NCBI GenBank assembly: GCA_025996865.1
Contig: BNTV01000007.1
Coordinates: 13,255-77,254, forward strand
Reading direction: 5' to 3'
DNA from: Bacteroidia bacterium
Lineage (GTDB): Bacteria > Bacteroidota > Bacteroidia > Bacteroidales > Azobacteroidaceae
Length of the DNA: 64,000 nt
The number at the start of each line of letters is the position of its first letter. Positions within the stretch are counted from its first letter, which is position 1. This document shows positions 42,316 to 53,600 of the stretch, piece by piece. A model generated the notes under the pieces. It searched no databases, was not told the origin of the DNA, and worked only from the letters and a program-made list of their open reading frames with translations. A program made the translations under genes and the position numbers.

Positions 42316-43458
42316 TCATTTAAGATATTTTTCCAAGGCGTTGACCAAAGCATCGCCCCGCAAATTCCGCTCAACAATCTTACCTTGCGGATCCAGCAGG
42401 AAGTTAGCAGGAATAGCAGAAATGGCATATAATACGCCGGCTTCGTTTTTCCAACCTTGCAAATCGGAAACTTGTGTCCATTCCAATTGATCTTTTTCTA
42501 CAGCTTGCAGCCATTTTTCGCGATCACCCGGATTATCGAACGACACACCCAGAATAGTGAATCCTTTATCTTTGTATTTGTGATAAGCTGCTACCACATT
42601 CGGATTTTCTTTGCGACAAGGACCACACCAGGATGCCCAGAAGTCGATCAACACATATTTACCTCTGAAACCGGAAAGTTTAACCGCTTTTCCGTCCGGA
42701 TCGTTTTGTGTGAAATCAGGAGCAATAGCGCCCACCGATGTAGCCGCCCACTTGTCTATGAGCGATTGTGTTTCCTGTCCTTGTTTGGAAGCACGAAGTT
42801 TTGCCGAATACAAGTCAAACACTTCTTGTGCATCTTTGGCATCCGGAGAATAGCCAACTACGGTTCTGTAAAGACCATCCAAAGCATAATAGCCATCGGA
42901 ATTCGCTTTGATAAAATCAATAGCAGCTGTTTTAGTCTGCGCAGACAAAGCCTTATCTTCAGCCTCCACTTTTGCTTCATTCGCTTTATCTTTCTTTTCC
43001 TCATCAGTCAAACCTCTCCACCAAGCATAAAGTGCCGATCTCTTTTCACTGATCGGTTTCGTTATTTCCGACCATTTTTTTGCATCGGCATTGATAACCG
43101 AGCCTGCAATGCTTGCATTTTTAACCGAATCAGTACTGGTAATCGTGATGATTCCCGGTTCTACATAGAGCATCAGTTTATCTTTCACATTTCTTGAATA
43201 CACGGTGCCTGCTTTGTAATTAATTGCGATGATCGCTTTAAAAGGATCTTCGGCTACGCCTTTAAACTCAAATTTGTTGTCTTTTACGGCCACTGAGTCG
43301 GTTACTTCTCCGGTTGACGAAGACACAAGATATGCCCTGACAGCTTTAAAATCACCCAATTTACCTTTCAACGTATAAGTATTATCCGCAGCCATCGCTT
43401 GCAGATTACATCCGATAAGTAAGAGTATGGCGGATGCTTTTACAAAAAAAAATTTCAT
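42316..43458 (-). CDS. TlpA/AhpC-type thiol-disulfide protein with DUF4369 N-terminal domain
   Basis: This 380-residue exported protein has a signal peptide (possible lipobox LLIGC at Cys17 or cleavage after AMA) and a DUF4369 beta domain (NTYTLKGKLGDFKAVRAYLVSSSTGEV, about 25-120). A helical middle is followed by a thioredoxin fold with the active site WASWCGPCRKENP (Cys278 and Cys281). It probably reduces or isomerises disulfides outside the cytoplasm. It follows the DsbD-alpha-like fusion, suggesting the two exchange electrons, and it has its own promoter. Confidence 0.88.
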   Translation of the reverse strand: MKFFFVKASAILLLIGCNLQAMAADNTYTLKGKLGDFKAVRAYLVSSSTGEVTDSVAVKDNKFEFKGVAEDPFKAIIAINYKAGTVYSRNVKDKLMLYVEPGIITITSTDSVKNASIAGSVINADAKKWSEITKPISEKRSALYAWWRGLTDEEKKDKANEAKVEAEDKALSAQTKTAAIDFIKANSDGYYALDGLYRTVVGYSPDAKDAQEVFDLYSAKLRASKQGQETQSLIDKWAATSVGAIAPDFTQNDPDGKAVKLSGFRGKYVLIDFWASWCGPCRKENPNVVAAYHKYKDKGFTILGVSFDNPGDREKWLQAVEKDQLEWTQVSDLQGWKNEAGVLYAISAIPANFLLDPQGKIVERNLRGDALVNALEKYLK

Positions 43459-43497
43459 TCTAAATTCATTTAAATTGTTATTATTAATATTTTTGCA

Positions 43498-43528
43498 CGA
43501 AGGTATAGATATTTATTGATAATCCCAA
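43498..43528 (-). promoter_or_regulatory. Promoter of the TlpA-like gene
   Basis: TTG (43528-43526), 20 bases, TACCTTCG (43505-43498) on the minus strand, in the 86-base gap upstream of the TlpA-like gene. Confidence 0.55.
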
Positions 43529-43544
43529 ATACAATTTTTTTATT

Positions 43545-45452
43545 TTAAAGTTTAATAGAATATGCATTCTCTACCGGAAGGAAGCAAATATGCTCGTCAC
43601 AACATTGGTATTTAATCGTAAATGTTGCTTCTCCCACACCTTTTCCTGTAACTTCACGAACAAATACGATTTCATCCTCATAGATGGATTGAGTGCTATG
43701 GCTAAGCGGTTTAAAGGGCGGTTTCTGTAAATTACCCACCGCTTGATAACCTTCCGGCAAATCAAAATTCAATTCGAGAGGAATAAACGGATCTGTTTCT
43801 GCTACATTGGCATAGACATAGTATCCCGGATGAATTTTCACTTTGACCACTATCTCTTTATTTCCATTTTCTTTCGAAATGATGCCGGTCGCTACACTTA
43901 CCGGATTCAGATCGCTTGTTTCCGCCGAGTTAATTTCAGCAATCGCTTTACGCGCTTCTTTGGCATGGTAATCATTGGCGCCGGGTTCCCGCGTATTGAT
44001 TAAAAACAAATATCCGCCCGGTTCGGTAAAGAAGAAGCGGTCTTTGTAGGTCTCGTACCAGTTGCGCCATTCTTTCGGAGTTGAAAAATCGACCAAAGTA
44101 TAGCGATCCAGTATGCGTTTTCCTTTTTCGACGTCTTTCCCTGATTCCAATAGCTTAATAGCCTCATCCAAAAGCTGTTTGTCATAATAAGGAATACCCA
44201 GACTTTTTACGTCTTCATCGATTTCGATGTGATAAAATCCCTCGCTGTAAAAATAATCCCGGTTGGCATCATAAAATTTGGCATATTCTTCTACATTTGT
44301 TCCGAAAAGCGGGAAAAAATCTTTTTGATACCGTTTGATATAATTTTCAAATGTGATGGGAGGCGAAGGTTTGAAGTCCAACGCCGACTTTTCTCTTGCG
44401 GTCAATGTTTCGCCTTTCGCCTGTTTTGCGATGGCGGTTTTTTGCGATTCCAAATACATTTGGTTAAATTCCTCATCGCCTTTCAGACGGTCTTCGTAAC
44501 TTTCCCTTGTGGAAAGGTATTTCAATTCTTTCAAATATTCCCGCGTAGCAATTCGGTCGTTGTATTTTCGAGCAATTACTCCTTGTCCGTTATATTGAGA
44601 GATATAGACGATGGCATTCGCCAAAACCGCCTTTGCTTCTTCCGTCATATAAGCCGGGGAAGCGGCAAAACCCCAATGCAGGAAATTTCCGTGTCGTCCG
44701 ATAGCAACGGCATCCAAAGTTTTCGCGCAAACGCCGCTGGAAATATATTCCGCATCCGGAGAATCTTCAAAACCCCAAGGGCGGGCTACCATGCCTATCC
44801 GAAAATCATTGTCCGAAGCATAGCCTTTGGTTTGCACTTTCCACATGGGAAGAGATTCCGGTATCGGTCCATCTGCAAAATAAGCATAATGAAAAGCATC
44901 TTCCGGCGTTGGCTTTGTCTCGAATGTCAGCTTGACAGGGAAAGGAACGCTAAAAATCGGATGTTCCTGCCTGAGATGATGCGCGTCCGCATCCAAGCAA
45001 AGACAATACCAATCGGTTTTTAAGCCAATCCGGCGACCCAATCTTTCGCCCAATTCACCAATTGTTACCATGGGGCGGTTAAAACTTTCCGTTAAGTAGC
45101 CTTCCATAAGATATTTCGTGATATTACCGGAAGCATCCTTTTCCGTTACGCGGGGAACAATAGGCTTGGGTGTTCCATCCATCACGGTTACGTCATATTT
45201 TTGGGATGCTGCTTCTGTGTAATCCTTGGCTTGAATCACTGTTACCGACTTGAAATATTGCTTCAGCATCTTTTCAAACGATTTTGTGCGCTCTTGAATG
45301 CTTTTCTGAAAAGCAATCGAATCATTCGCAAAATGTTCCTTGCTCCAATCGCTGGAACCGCCGACATACAGGATTTTCAAATCGCTTTTTTGCGCAAAAG
45401 CAGCGCTATAAGATAATAGCGCTGCCAAGATGAATAAACATGCCCGTTTCAT
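43545..45452 (-). CDS. Secreted fusion protein: alpha/beta N-terminal domain plus DsbD-alpha-like C-terminal domain
   Basis: This 635-residue protein has a signal peptide (ending AAFAQ). An N-terminal alpha/beta region (DLKILYVGGSSDW, YDVTVMDGTP, VLANAIVYISQY near 285) resembles class I amidotransferase/ThuA-like proteins without a visible nucleophile. A charged helical middle (about 290-510) follows. The last 110 residues (KIHPGYYVYANVAETDPFIPLEL and FTIKYQCCDEHICFLPVE) match the N-terminal domain of DsbD, including its redox cysteine pair. It probably receives or passes electrons in the periplasm. It lies 6 bases after SusD, in one run with SusC-SusD. Confidence 0.68.
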   Translation of the reverse strand: MKRACLFILAALLSYSAAFAQKSDLKILYVGGSSDWSKEHFANDSIAFQKSIQERTKSFEKMLKQYFKSVTVIQAKDYTEAASQKYDVTVMDGTPKPIVPRVTEKDASGNITKYLMEGYLTESFNRPMVTIGELGERLGRRIGLKTDWYCLCLDADAHHLRQEHPIFSVPFPVKLTFETKPTPEDAFHYAYFADGPIPESLPMWKVQTKGYASDNDFRIGMVARPWGFEDSPDAEYISSGVCAKTLDAVAIGRHGNFLHWGFAASPAYMTEEAKAVLANAIVYISQYNGQGVIARKYNDRIATREYLKELKYLSTRESYEDRLKGDEEFNQMYLESQKTAIAKQAKGETLTAREKSALDFKPSPPITFENYIKRYQKDFFPLFGTNVEEYAKFYDANRDYFYSEGFYHIEIDEDVKSLGIPYYDKQLLDEAIKLLESGKDVEKGKRILDRYTLVDFSTPKEWRNWYETYKDRFFFTEPGGYLFLINTREPGANDYHAKEARKAIAEINSAETSDLNPVSVATGIISKENGNKEIVVKVKIHPGYYVYANVAETDPFIPLELNFDLPEGYQAVGNLQKPPFKPLSHSTQSIYEDEIVFVREVTGKGVGEATFTIKYQCCDEHICFLPVENAYSIKL

Positions 45453-45458
45453 GAGATT

Positions 45459-47009
45459 TTAGTACTTGTTTTGTTCTATTTTCCCGTCACTGCTGATGAT
45501 TTCCGTATTGGGAACAGGAACTGCGTATCGTCTTGAATCTTTGCCTAATGTATAAGTCTTTACCGATTCTTGCGGCAATACGGCTGATTCTGCGTAAGGA
45601 TAAAACTCCCGCGTAATTACTACGTCATCAAAAGCATCTGCATTGGCATTGAAACGGCGTATATCAAACCAGCGTATAGAAAACGGTATCTCCCGCCTGC
45701 GTTCTTCCAGAATTTTTTTGACCGCTTCTTCTCTTGTTGTTGCGGAAAGATTGATCTTACCGGCAGGCAAAGAATTATCCATGCGCTTGGCGCGAAGAAT
45801 GTTTACCGTATTTATGGCTTCGGGAATATTTCCGTCACGCGCCAGACATTCCGCTTTTGTCAGAATCATTTCGGCTACCGTTGGGCCGGCCGGGATTCTG
45901 TCCTTAAAGAAGAAAACATATCCCGGATAACTGTATGAAGGTTGGAGCATTCCGCGATCGTAAGAATAATCTTCTACGATGTGGTATTTGTAGCGGAGAT
46001 CCGATTCACTTCTGCCATACAAGTCTAATAATTCCTTGCTGGGAACATACCACCACGATTCGTGGTTCAACAAACGGAAATAGTAAAATTCCTTCCATCC
46101 CAACATATCCGTCATATCCGTTTGATTATCATGCGTATATGGAAATTTAAGGGAAACAACCGCTTTCTTTTCCGGATCGTTCGGATTGATTGTATAACTG
46201 TTGGGACGATCGCTGTACTTCATTTCCGTATTGTAATCGACCAAAGTACTGTACTCGCTCAATGCGGCATTGGCATATTTCAACGCTTCGGCATAATTGT
46301 TGCGTCCCAGATGATACCTTGCCGCCAACGCATTTGCCGCTCCGATATTTGCACGCCATGAGCGTACTTTTCCATCCTTGAGCAAATGCACCGGCGTTTT
46401 TAACGCTTCCTGCAAATCCGATTCTATCAAAGCATAAGTTTCGGAAAGCGTATTTCTTGAAGAAAGTTCTTCAAAACTAACCGATTGTTTGAGCGGAAGT
46501 CCCAACTCATCTTTTGTGCTTTCCGAATACGGCAAACAATATTTATCCGCCAAATCCAAGTAGCTGTAAGCTCTTATCAAATGGGATTCCGCTTCCAGAA
46601 TGGCTTTTTCTTCATCCGAACCGCTTACTTTGCTCAGGTTCTGTAACACCATGTTGGCTGTAAATATTTTCTTGTACTCGTTTGGCCAAAAGAAAGTCCT
46701 GCCGTCAAAGGCTATGCGGTTCATGTCCCAAAGAGCATATTGTACGGCGGCTAAATTATACGAAGCGGGCCGTGCATCATACAAATCGGCATATAAACCG
46801 TAATCGTCTGTTGCATAAACAGAATTTCTATTGCTGACTTGGTAGAAACTCGAATAAGCGCCCAACAGAGCATCCAACTGTTCCACCGTGGTTGGAACCA
46901 ATGATGATGTTTTAGATGGACTTTTGTCTAAAAAATCATCACATCCCATTACTCCTGCACATAAAATAAAAAGGAGACTTTTTGAAAGTATATTATTAAA
47001 GATTTTCAT
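45459..47009 (-). CDS. SusD/RagB-family surface lipoprotein
   Basis: This 516-residue lipoprotein (VMGC, Cys23) starts DDFLDKSPSKTSSLVPTTVEQLDALLGAY, has TPR-like helices (AILEAESHLIRAYSYLDLADKYCLPYSES) and the C-terminal AEMILTKAECLARDGNIPEAINTVNILRAKRMD followed by RREIPFSIRWFDIRRFN. It pairs with the SusC encoded 11 bases upstream. The ligand is not evident, since the linked genes encode redox proteins, not glycanases. Confidence 0.93.
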   Translation of the reverse strand: MKIFNNILSKSLLFILCAGVMGCDDFLDKSPSKTSSLVPTTVEQLDALLGAYSSFYQVSNRNSVYATDDYGLYADLYDARPASYNLAAVQYALWDMNRIAFDGRTFFWPNEYKKIFTANMVLQNLSKVSGSDEEKAILEAESHLIRAYSYLDLADKYCLPYSESTKDELGLPLKQSVSFEELSSRNTLSETYALIESDLQEALKTPVHLLKDGKVRSWRANIGAANALAARYHLGRNNYAEALKYANAALSEYSTLVDYNTEMKYSDRPNSYTINPNDPEKKAVVSLKFPYTHDNQTDMTDMLGWKEFYYFRLLNHESWWYVPSKELLDLYGRSESDLRYKYHIVEDYSYDRGMLQPSYSYPGYVFFFKDRIPAGPTVAEMILTKAECLARDGNIPEAINTVNILRAKRMDNSLPAGKINLSATTREEAVKKILEERRREIPFSIRWFDIRRFNANADAFDDVVITREFYPYAESAVLPQESVKTYTLGKDSRRYAVPVPNTEIISSDGKIEQNKY

Positions 47010-47020
47010 ATTGCTTACTT

Positions 47021-50000
47021 TTAAAATTGAAATTTAACACCGAAAGTATAATTAGGTTGCGGTTTCATTGAGCCTTTGGGAAACTCCGGGTCTTCATTGA
47101 ATCCGTTTGCATACAGGGAAAGTGCATTATTTACCTGTCCGTAAATCTGCAAACCTTCAAATCCCAATTTAGAGAGTATTTTAGTTGGCAGATTGTAATA
47201 CAGTGAAACTTCCTGTAACCGGACGTGGTTGGCATTTTCAGCCAAATAATCCAAATAGGGATAAAAACGATCCCAGAAGTAGAAACGGTCTTCCGTATCT
47301 CCATTTAAGGGAAGGGGAACAATTTTATTCGGATCCCCGTTCCGGACTTCATCCAATTTGGTATTGGGAAGCACGCGAGCGCCCCAAACCACAGGATAAT
47401 TAAACGATTGACGGTTAAATTTATGTCCGAATTTTCCTGTTACGATAAATGAAAAAGTCAGGTCTTTGTATGTGAAATTATTTGTGAATCCGGCTACCCA
47501 GGGCGCTACTTTTGTACCCATATCCAGACAGAAATCCCGTCCGTCGCCGGGAGGCCATCCGCCGAATCCATATACGTCATCACCTGCTCCTTGAATTTTG
47601 GGTTGCCAGTTGGGATTTTGTTCCGTCCCGTCATTGCGTATTCCGGCGTATTTAAAGCTCCAAAGCGTTTGAGTGTTGTGCCCTTCAACGTAAGCGGCAG
47701 TGCCGCCATCGGTCAACTCATATCCCTGATAAGTAGCTTTGAATAATTTGGTAATTTTATTCTTGTTATAGGAGAGATTCAAATTTCCCCGCCATGAAAT
47801 CTGTTTACTTAATTGTTGGCGAGTTCCAATTTCCAGTTCTATTCCCTTGTTGGACATTTCGCCCGCATTGAGTTTCTGGGAAGTTGTTCCGTTAATAGCG
47901 GGAATAGACATTGCTACAATCAAATCTTTACTTTTCTTGTCATAAATATCTATTTTTCCGTTTAATTGGCCGTTAAAGAATGAATAATCTATTCCGAAGT
48001 TCAGTGTTCCCGTTTTTTCCCACCGCAGGGTTGGATTTCCATAACTGGAAATAGTAGCCGTTCGTTCATTGGTATAGACATTGGGGGTTGCAGCTACGTT
48101 GATCAGCGGTTTGAAAGAAGTCGTTTTGTCCACATTACCGCCGTAACCGTAGGTAAGACGAAGATTCAACCGATCAATCCATGATTTAGATTTCAAGAAC
48201 TCTTCTCGTCCTGCTTGCCAACTTCCTCCAATAGACCAAAACGGTTCATAGCGATAAGCCGGATCGTCTGTAATCAGGTTTGATGCCTGTGTACGGGCGC
48301 TTCCCGATAGCGTATATTTGTTGTCGAAAGTATAGGCAAGATTACCGTACAGAGAAAAGAAACGGTCTGTAGTATGAAAAAATTTACCGGTATAGGTAAA
48401 TGTTTGATTACTCATTTGCCAGTTCTTGATTTGCAAATTACCGGTTCCACCGGGGCCATTGGGGAATGTGCCCACCGTAAGTTTGTCATCATCGTATCCG
48501 TAAGTTGTCGGATAATTAGTGGTTCTGTAAACGGCGTCACTGATTTCAGTACCTCCCACAAAATTGATTGCATGTTTTTCCGCAAAAACCTGATTGATAT
48601 TTAATTGATTTCTGAAATACCATGTATTTCTCTCGGCGCCGGTTTGGTACAAAATACTTCCCTTGGACAAATTAGGGCTTATCGTTCCATTCGGAGTACC
48701 GTCCCATGTTGCCGCTTTATTTATCTTGTCCCGTACAAAGTAAGTGTTCTCGTTGTATAAATTCCGGTTCTGTACCTCTGTTAATTCATACTGCACCTTG
48801 CTGTCGAGGGTGATTCCCTTCCAAATTTTGAAGGTCAAACCGGCTTGGACACGTGCGTTGATATCTCTCACTGTTAAATCCGAGTTTTCCATTTCCGTAA
48901 TCGGATTATAACCCCAATTGGAATAAGGAAACCGACTCGTGGGTACATAACGGTCTAAATTGGGCTGATAATTGCCGTTGGATAAATTTGTGCGGCTACC
49001 GTCCGGATTTACCAACATTTCGTATGGCGTTATATCCGGAATTGTGTATGAAGTAACCGTTGGTCTTTCATCTGAAGCCAAGTTATTAATAACTATCCCG
49101 TTCTTACCTGTTTCTTTGTTCTGCACATAAGTTCCCGAAAAATTGAAATCCAACCAACGGAACAGATTTACATCCGACCGGTAATTCACGGAAATTTTGT
49201 TTACTCCGGCTCCTTTCATGTAGCGCCCTTGTTCTTCATACAATAAAGATAAAACATTGGTAATTCTGTCACTACCACCATAAATATTCACGCTTTGTTG
49301 GTGAGTAACCGGATTTTGGAGCAAATATTTTCTGATTTGGTCACTGTTATCGTAATTTTTATAACTCTCCAAGCGTGAATTTCGTTCCTGCTCGGTAATG
49401 TAACCAAGATAATGTTCATTCATGGCAAGCAATCCCGGAGAAAAAGAAGCCATATCGTAAATTCCATCTGCAAGAAGCCGACCGCTCCATTTGTTAAAAG
49501 CTAATTTTTCGTATTCCACTACTTCTGCCGAGGAAGCTATGGGACGCGCATAATCAAGATCTGCTTTGGGAGCAACCTTAAACAAAGAAGATACTTCTAT
49601 GCGAGTACTCTTCTTTCCCCGTTTTGTAGTAATTACAATGACGCCATTGGCCGCACGCGCTCCCCATATTGAAGATGCAGCAGCATCTTTCAAAACAGTA
49701 ATCGATTCAACATCAGTCGGATTGATGTATTTGAAATCGCCTTCAATGGCAAATCCGTCAACTACAATCAAAGGCGAATTACCGTCCGGATCCAACCGGG
49801 TTTGTCCCCGTACTTCAAAAGTCGGATCACCATTCAGATCTACCCAACCCTGGATACCATTAACAGTTCCCACCAATGCCGTTGCAATATTGGTAGTCGG
49901 TTTTTCTATAAACTGCTTATCTATAATGTCGAAAGATCCGGTCGCCCTTTCGCGCGAAATCGTTTGATAACCGGTCACCACCACTTCATCTAATGTGCCA

Positions 50001-50407
50001 TCTGTGCTCAGACTGACATTCAATTCACTTTGCTGGCCTATTTTTATTTCTTTTTTCTGCATTCCGACATAAGAAAACACTAAAGTTGAACCGGACGGAT
50101 TTTCCACGGTTAACTGATAGTGTCCCCGGCTATCTGCGACTGTACCGGTTTGAGTGCCTTTTACAAGCACTGATACACCCGGTAAAACTTCACCGTATTC
50201 GTCTGTTACGACACCTTTAATCACTTTTCTTGATCCTTGTTGTTGTGTTTCTGTTGTTGCGGTAATCTCATTGAGAGACGCCCCGGCCGGAAGAACCGGA
50301 TAAAACAAGAAAAGGGATAATACTCCCAGTTTCAATGTTTTTAACATTTTTCGGTCTTTAATATCCGTCTGCTTCAATCGGACATTTTTCAAAATAGTTT
50401 CTGTCAT
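47021..50407 (-). CDS. SusC/RagA-family TonB-dependent outer-membrane transporter
   Basis: This protein of up to 1128 residues has a signal peptide (LGVLSLFLFYPVLPAGAS), a carboxypeptidase-regulatory-like domain (RKVIKGVVTDEYGEVLPGVSVLVKG), a plug with LDEVVVTGYQTISRERATGSFDII and DVESITVLKDAAASSIWGARAANGVIVITTKRG, then the barrel ending in YTFGVKFQF. The ATG at 50347 would give a conventional short n-region; 50407 gives a long one, as some SusC proteins have. The intact pair with SusD at 45459 imports an unknown oligomer. A strong promoter precedes it. Confidence 0.94.
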   Translation of the reverse strand: MTETILKNVRLKQTDIKDRKMLKTLKLGVLSLFLFYPVLPAGASLNEITATTETQQQGSRKVIKGVVTDEYGEVLPGVSVLVKGTQTGTVADSRGHYQLTVENPSGSTLVFSYVGMQKKEIKIGQQSELNVSLSTDGTLDEVVVTGYQTISRERATGSFDIIDKQFIEKPTTNIATALVGTVNGIQGWVDLNGDPTFEVRGQTRLDPDGNSPLIVVDGFAIEGDFKYINPTDVESITVLKDAAASSIWGARAANGVIVITTKRGKKSTRIEVSSLFKVAPKADLDYARPIASSAEVVEYEKLAFNKWSGRLLADGIYDMASFSPGLLAMNEHYLGYITEQERNSRLESYKNYDNSDQIRKYLLQNPVTHQQSVNIYGGSDRITNVLSLLYEEQGRYMKGAGVNKISVNYRSDVNLFRWLDFNFSGTYVQNKETGKNGIVINNLASDERPTVTSYTIPDITPYEMLVNPDGSRTNLSNGNYQPNLDRYVPTSRFPYSNWGYNPITEMENSDLTVRDINARVQAGLTFKIWKGITLDSKVQYELTEVQNRNLYNENTYFVRDKINKAATWDGTPNGTISPNLSKGSILYQTGAERNTWYFRNQLNINQVFAEKHAINFVGGTEISDAVYRTTNYPTTYGYDDDKLTVGTFPNGPGGTGNLQIKNWQMSNQTFTYTGKFFHTTDRFFSLYGNLAYTFDNKYTLSGSARTQASNLITDDPAYRYEPFWSIGGSWQAGREEFLKSKSWIDRLNLRLTYGYGGNVDKTTSFKPLINVAATPNVYTNERTATISSYGNPTLRWEKTGTLNFGIDYSFFNGQLNGKIDIYDKKSKDLIVAMSIPAINGTTSQKLNAGEMSNKGIELEIGTRQQLSKQISWRGNLNLSYNKNKITKLFKATYQGYELTDGGTAAYVEGHNTQTLWSFKYAGIRNDGTEQNPNWQPKIQGAGDDVYGFGGWPPGDGRDFCLDMGTKVAPWVAGFTNNFTYKDLTFSFIVTGKFGHKFNRQSFNYPVVWGARVLPNTKLDEVRNGDPNKIVPLPLNGDTEDRFYFWDRFYPYLDYLAENANHVRLQEVSLYYNLPTKILSKLGFEGLQIYGQVNNALSLYANGFNEDPEFPKGSMKPQPNYTFGVKFQF

Positions 50408-50499
50408 AAGTTCTTTGCTTCTAATTACTAAAATTTATTATACATACTAAAAAATCGGCATATCTAAAACAATTTATTATTTAACGAAATTTTAGGGTG

Positions 50500-50532
50500 C
50501 AAAGGTATAACATTTTTTTTTGTTAATGCAAA
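50500..50532 (-). promoter_or_regulatory. Promoter of the second SusC-SusD locus
   Basis: TTTG (50532-50529), 21 bases, TACCTTTG (50507-50500) on the minus strand, about 93 bases before the 50407 start and 98 bases after the regulator's stop codon. Confidence 0.7.
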
Positions 50533-50629
50533 TAAATATAAAAAAATATATAAAAAATATTGTAATTTTCAGCGAGTTATTTTTTTTATTTTTGCTCTAT
50601 CTGTTGCTACTTCAGCATATCTTTTGGAT

Positions 50630-53600
50630 TTATTTGGAAGTGGTTGCTGAAAATTTAAACTTCCCTGCATACTCCGAAGGACTCGCCCCATACTGTTCCC
50701 TGAAACATTTCCGGAAATAAGCCATATCCCTGAATCCCACGTGATAAATCACTTCCGAGACAGTGATTTTGTTCTGTTCCAGGAGTTGGGCAGCCCGCTT
50801 AATCCGTATATTGCGGATAAATTCCTTGACGGTCATGTTCGTTAAAGCTTCCAGTTTGCGGTACAGTTGCATCCGGCTGACGCCTACTTCGGAAGAGAAA
50901 GTCTCAATGTCGAAATCCGGGTCTGCGATGTTTTTCTCAATGATATCAACGGCTTTTTTCAGGAATTTCTCGTCCGGCGAAACCAGCGTAACGGGCGAAG
51001 GTTGCAGGAGAATATCGTTTTTGTATTTCTCTCTCAAAGTGTTACGCAATGACAGAAGATTATCTGCTTTCAATTTCAATATGTTGATATCGAACGGTTT
51101 GGTGATGTAATCGTCCACTCCGGCTTTCAGGGCTTCCTTTTCGGATTCTTTGGCGGTGACGGCCGTCAGCAGGATAAAGGGAATGTGGGACGTGCGTTCG
51201 TCTTTTTTTGCTTTTTTACAGAAAGCGTCGCCGCCCATGACCGGCATCAATAAATCGGAGATGATAATGTCCGGCACGTATTGTATCGCCAATTCAAAGC
51301 CTTCCTTACCGTTCTCAGCTTCCAGAATTTTATATTCCTGCCGGAAGTTGGAAATGATATATTCTCTTACATCGGCATTGTCTTCAGCGATAAGGATAAT
51401 TTTTTGATTTTCTCTGCTGAGGTTTTCCGGTTTTTCGGGTAGCGTTTCATCGGTTTTCACATCCGTTTCCCGAAGCAAAGGCAATTGAACGGTAAATGAA
51501 GCGCCTTCTCCTTCAACGCTTTCGACATCAATTTCCCCGCCCATTAACTTGACAAATTCGCGGGTGATGGACAACCCGATTCCCGAACCCGGAAGGTTCT
51601 CTCCATTGCCGCCTTGCACAAACCGTTCGAAAATTTTCTTCCGGTTTTTTTCGGGAATGCCTTTCCCTGTGTCTTTTACAATAATCGAATAGGAAGATTG
51701 TTTTTCTACATTTTCGCCTGAAGAAACATCATTTACTTCAAAGTTCACCGAAACGGAACCGGAATTGTTCGTGAATTTCAAAGCATTGGATAAAAGATTG
51801 TTAACGATTTTCTGAATCTTATCGTTATCAAACCAGCTGACAAAATGTGTCCGGTCGGACTGGAAAGTCAGTTTGATGTCTTTTTCCGTTGCCAGACCAT
51901 AAAAAGATTCGACAATGGATTTGATGAAAAATACAATGTCTGATTTTTCGTAATGAGCCGTTTGTTTTCCTGCTTCAAGTTTACGAAAATCAAGCAGTTG
52001 ATTGATGAGTTTCAATAGTTGGTCGGCGTTCTTTTTCACCAATTGCAGTTTATCCTTCGAATCATTGTCAATCGCTCCTTGGCTAAGCACTTGGTTCAGA
52101 GGTCCTAAAATCAGAGTCAGAGGCGTGCGTATTTCGTGGGAAATATTCGTGAAAAATCGCAACTTCATGTTTTCTATTTCGTGTAACTTGCGTGCGCGGG
52201 TTTTTTCAAATACCAGTTCGTTTTTTTGTTTAGCCCGTTCCAGAAAAAACTTGGCAACATAAAACACGCAGAACAAGGCAAGGGAAAGGAAGGCAAACCG
52301 GAACCACCAAGTCTGCCAAAAAGGCGGCTGTATAACGATTTCGATGGTCGCTTCCTTGGGATTCCATATCCCGTTGGAATTGGAACCTTTCACTTTGAAA
52401 AGGTATTTTCCGGGGTTAAGGTTGGTGTAAGTCGCCGAATTGGAAACTCCGGCATTAATCCAATCTTTATCAAACCCTTCGAGCATGTAGGTGTATTGGT
52501 TTTTCGCCGGATTGGCATAAGAAAGCGCTGCAAATTCAATGGAAAAGACATTTTGCCTGTAATTTAATTCGATTCTGTCAATTCGATTGATGCTTTTCTT
52601 GAGTGTTGTCCCGATTTTAACCGGTTGATTAAAAATACGCAAGCCTGTGAATACGACCGGCGGAATAAAATCGTTTCTTCGCACTTCGGCCGGATTAAAA
52701 ATATTCATGCCATTACTGCCTCCATAAATCAGCTTGTCGCCATGCGCAATGGCTGCGCCGTAATTAAACTGGTTATCCTGTAAGCCGTCGCTGACGTCAA
52801 AATTGATAAATTCAAATGCATTTTCGTCGAAGCGGGAAAGTCCTTTGAAAGTACTAATCCAAATGAATCCGTTTTTGTCCCTTTGCAAAGATTGTATGCT
52901 ATTGTTGCACAGTCCGTCCGATTCGGAAAAATAGCGGATAGCGCCCTGCTTTTTATCGAACAATGCCAAACCTTTTCCCCGCGTTGCCAGCCAGTATTTT
53001 CCGCCGGAAGCGGGAATTACATCTCTGGTTCGTTCTTCGTACCGGCTAACTTTCCCTGTACGGGGATTATAAATGTACAGTTCGTCACCGCCCATCCATA
53101 AATCGCCGTCTGTATCTTCCTGTATCCAGTTGCAAACTTTCTGCGGATAAACATCCGTCCGGTTTTGGAATGTCCGTTTTTTACTGTCATAGCGGTCGAT
53201 TCCTTTGTTGGTTGCCACCCAGATATTTCCTTTGCTGTCCTTCAAAAAATCCCAGACAATATCGTCTTTCAGGGATTGTGGGTTGTTTTTATGATTCCTG
53301 AGTATGGCTTTTACCTTGTAAGTATTTGCATCTAAAACACTTATTCCTCCCTGGTAAGTGCCAACCAGAATTTCATCTCCATCGCGGATAAAAGATTTGA
53401 TACAATCGCCCGAAAGTCCTTCTTTGGTAGTCAAATACCTGAATCGGTGCGTGTTCCAATTATAGATGTTAAGGCCGCCGCTTTCCGTTCCAATAAGTAA
53501 ATCGTTGTTGTTCAGGTAAAAGCAGTATATTTCGGCATTATTCAGGAAACGATTGTCGTTTCTCATGGCAGACAAATAGATAAATGCCTGTTTATCAGCA

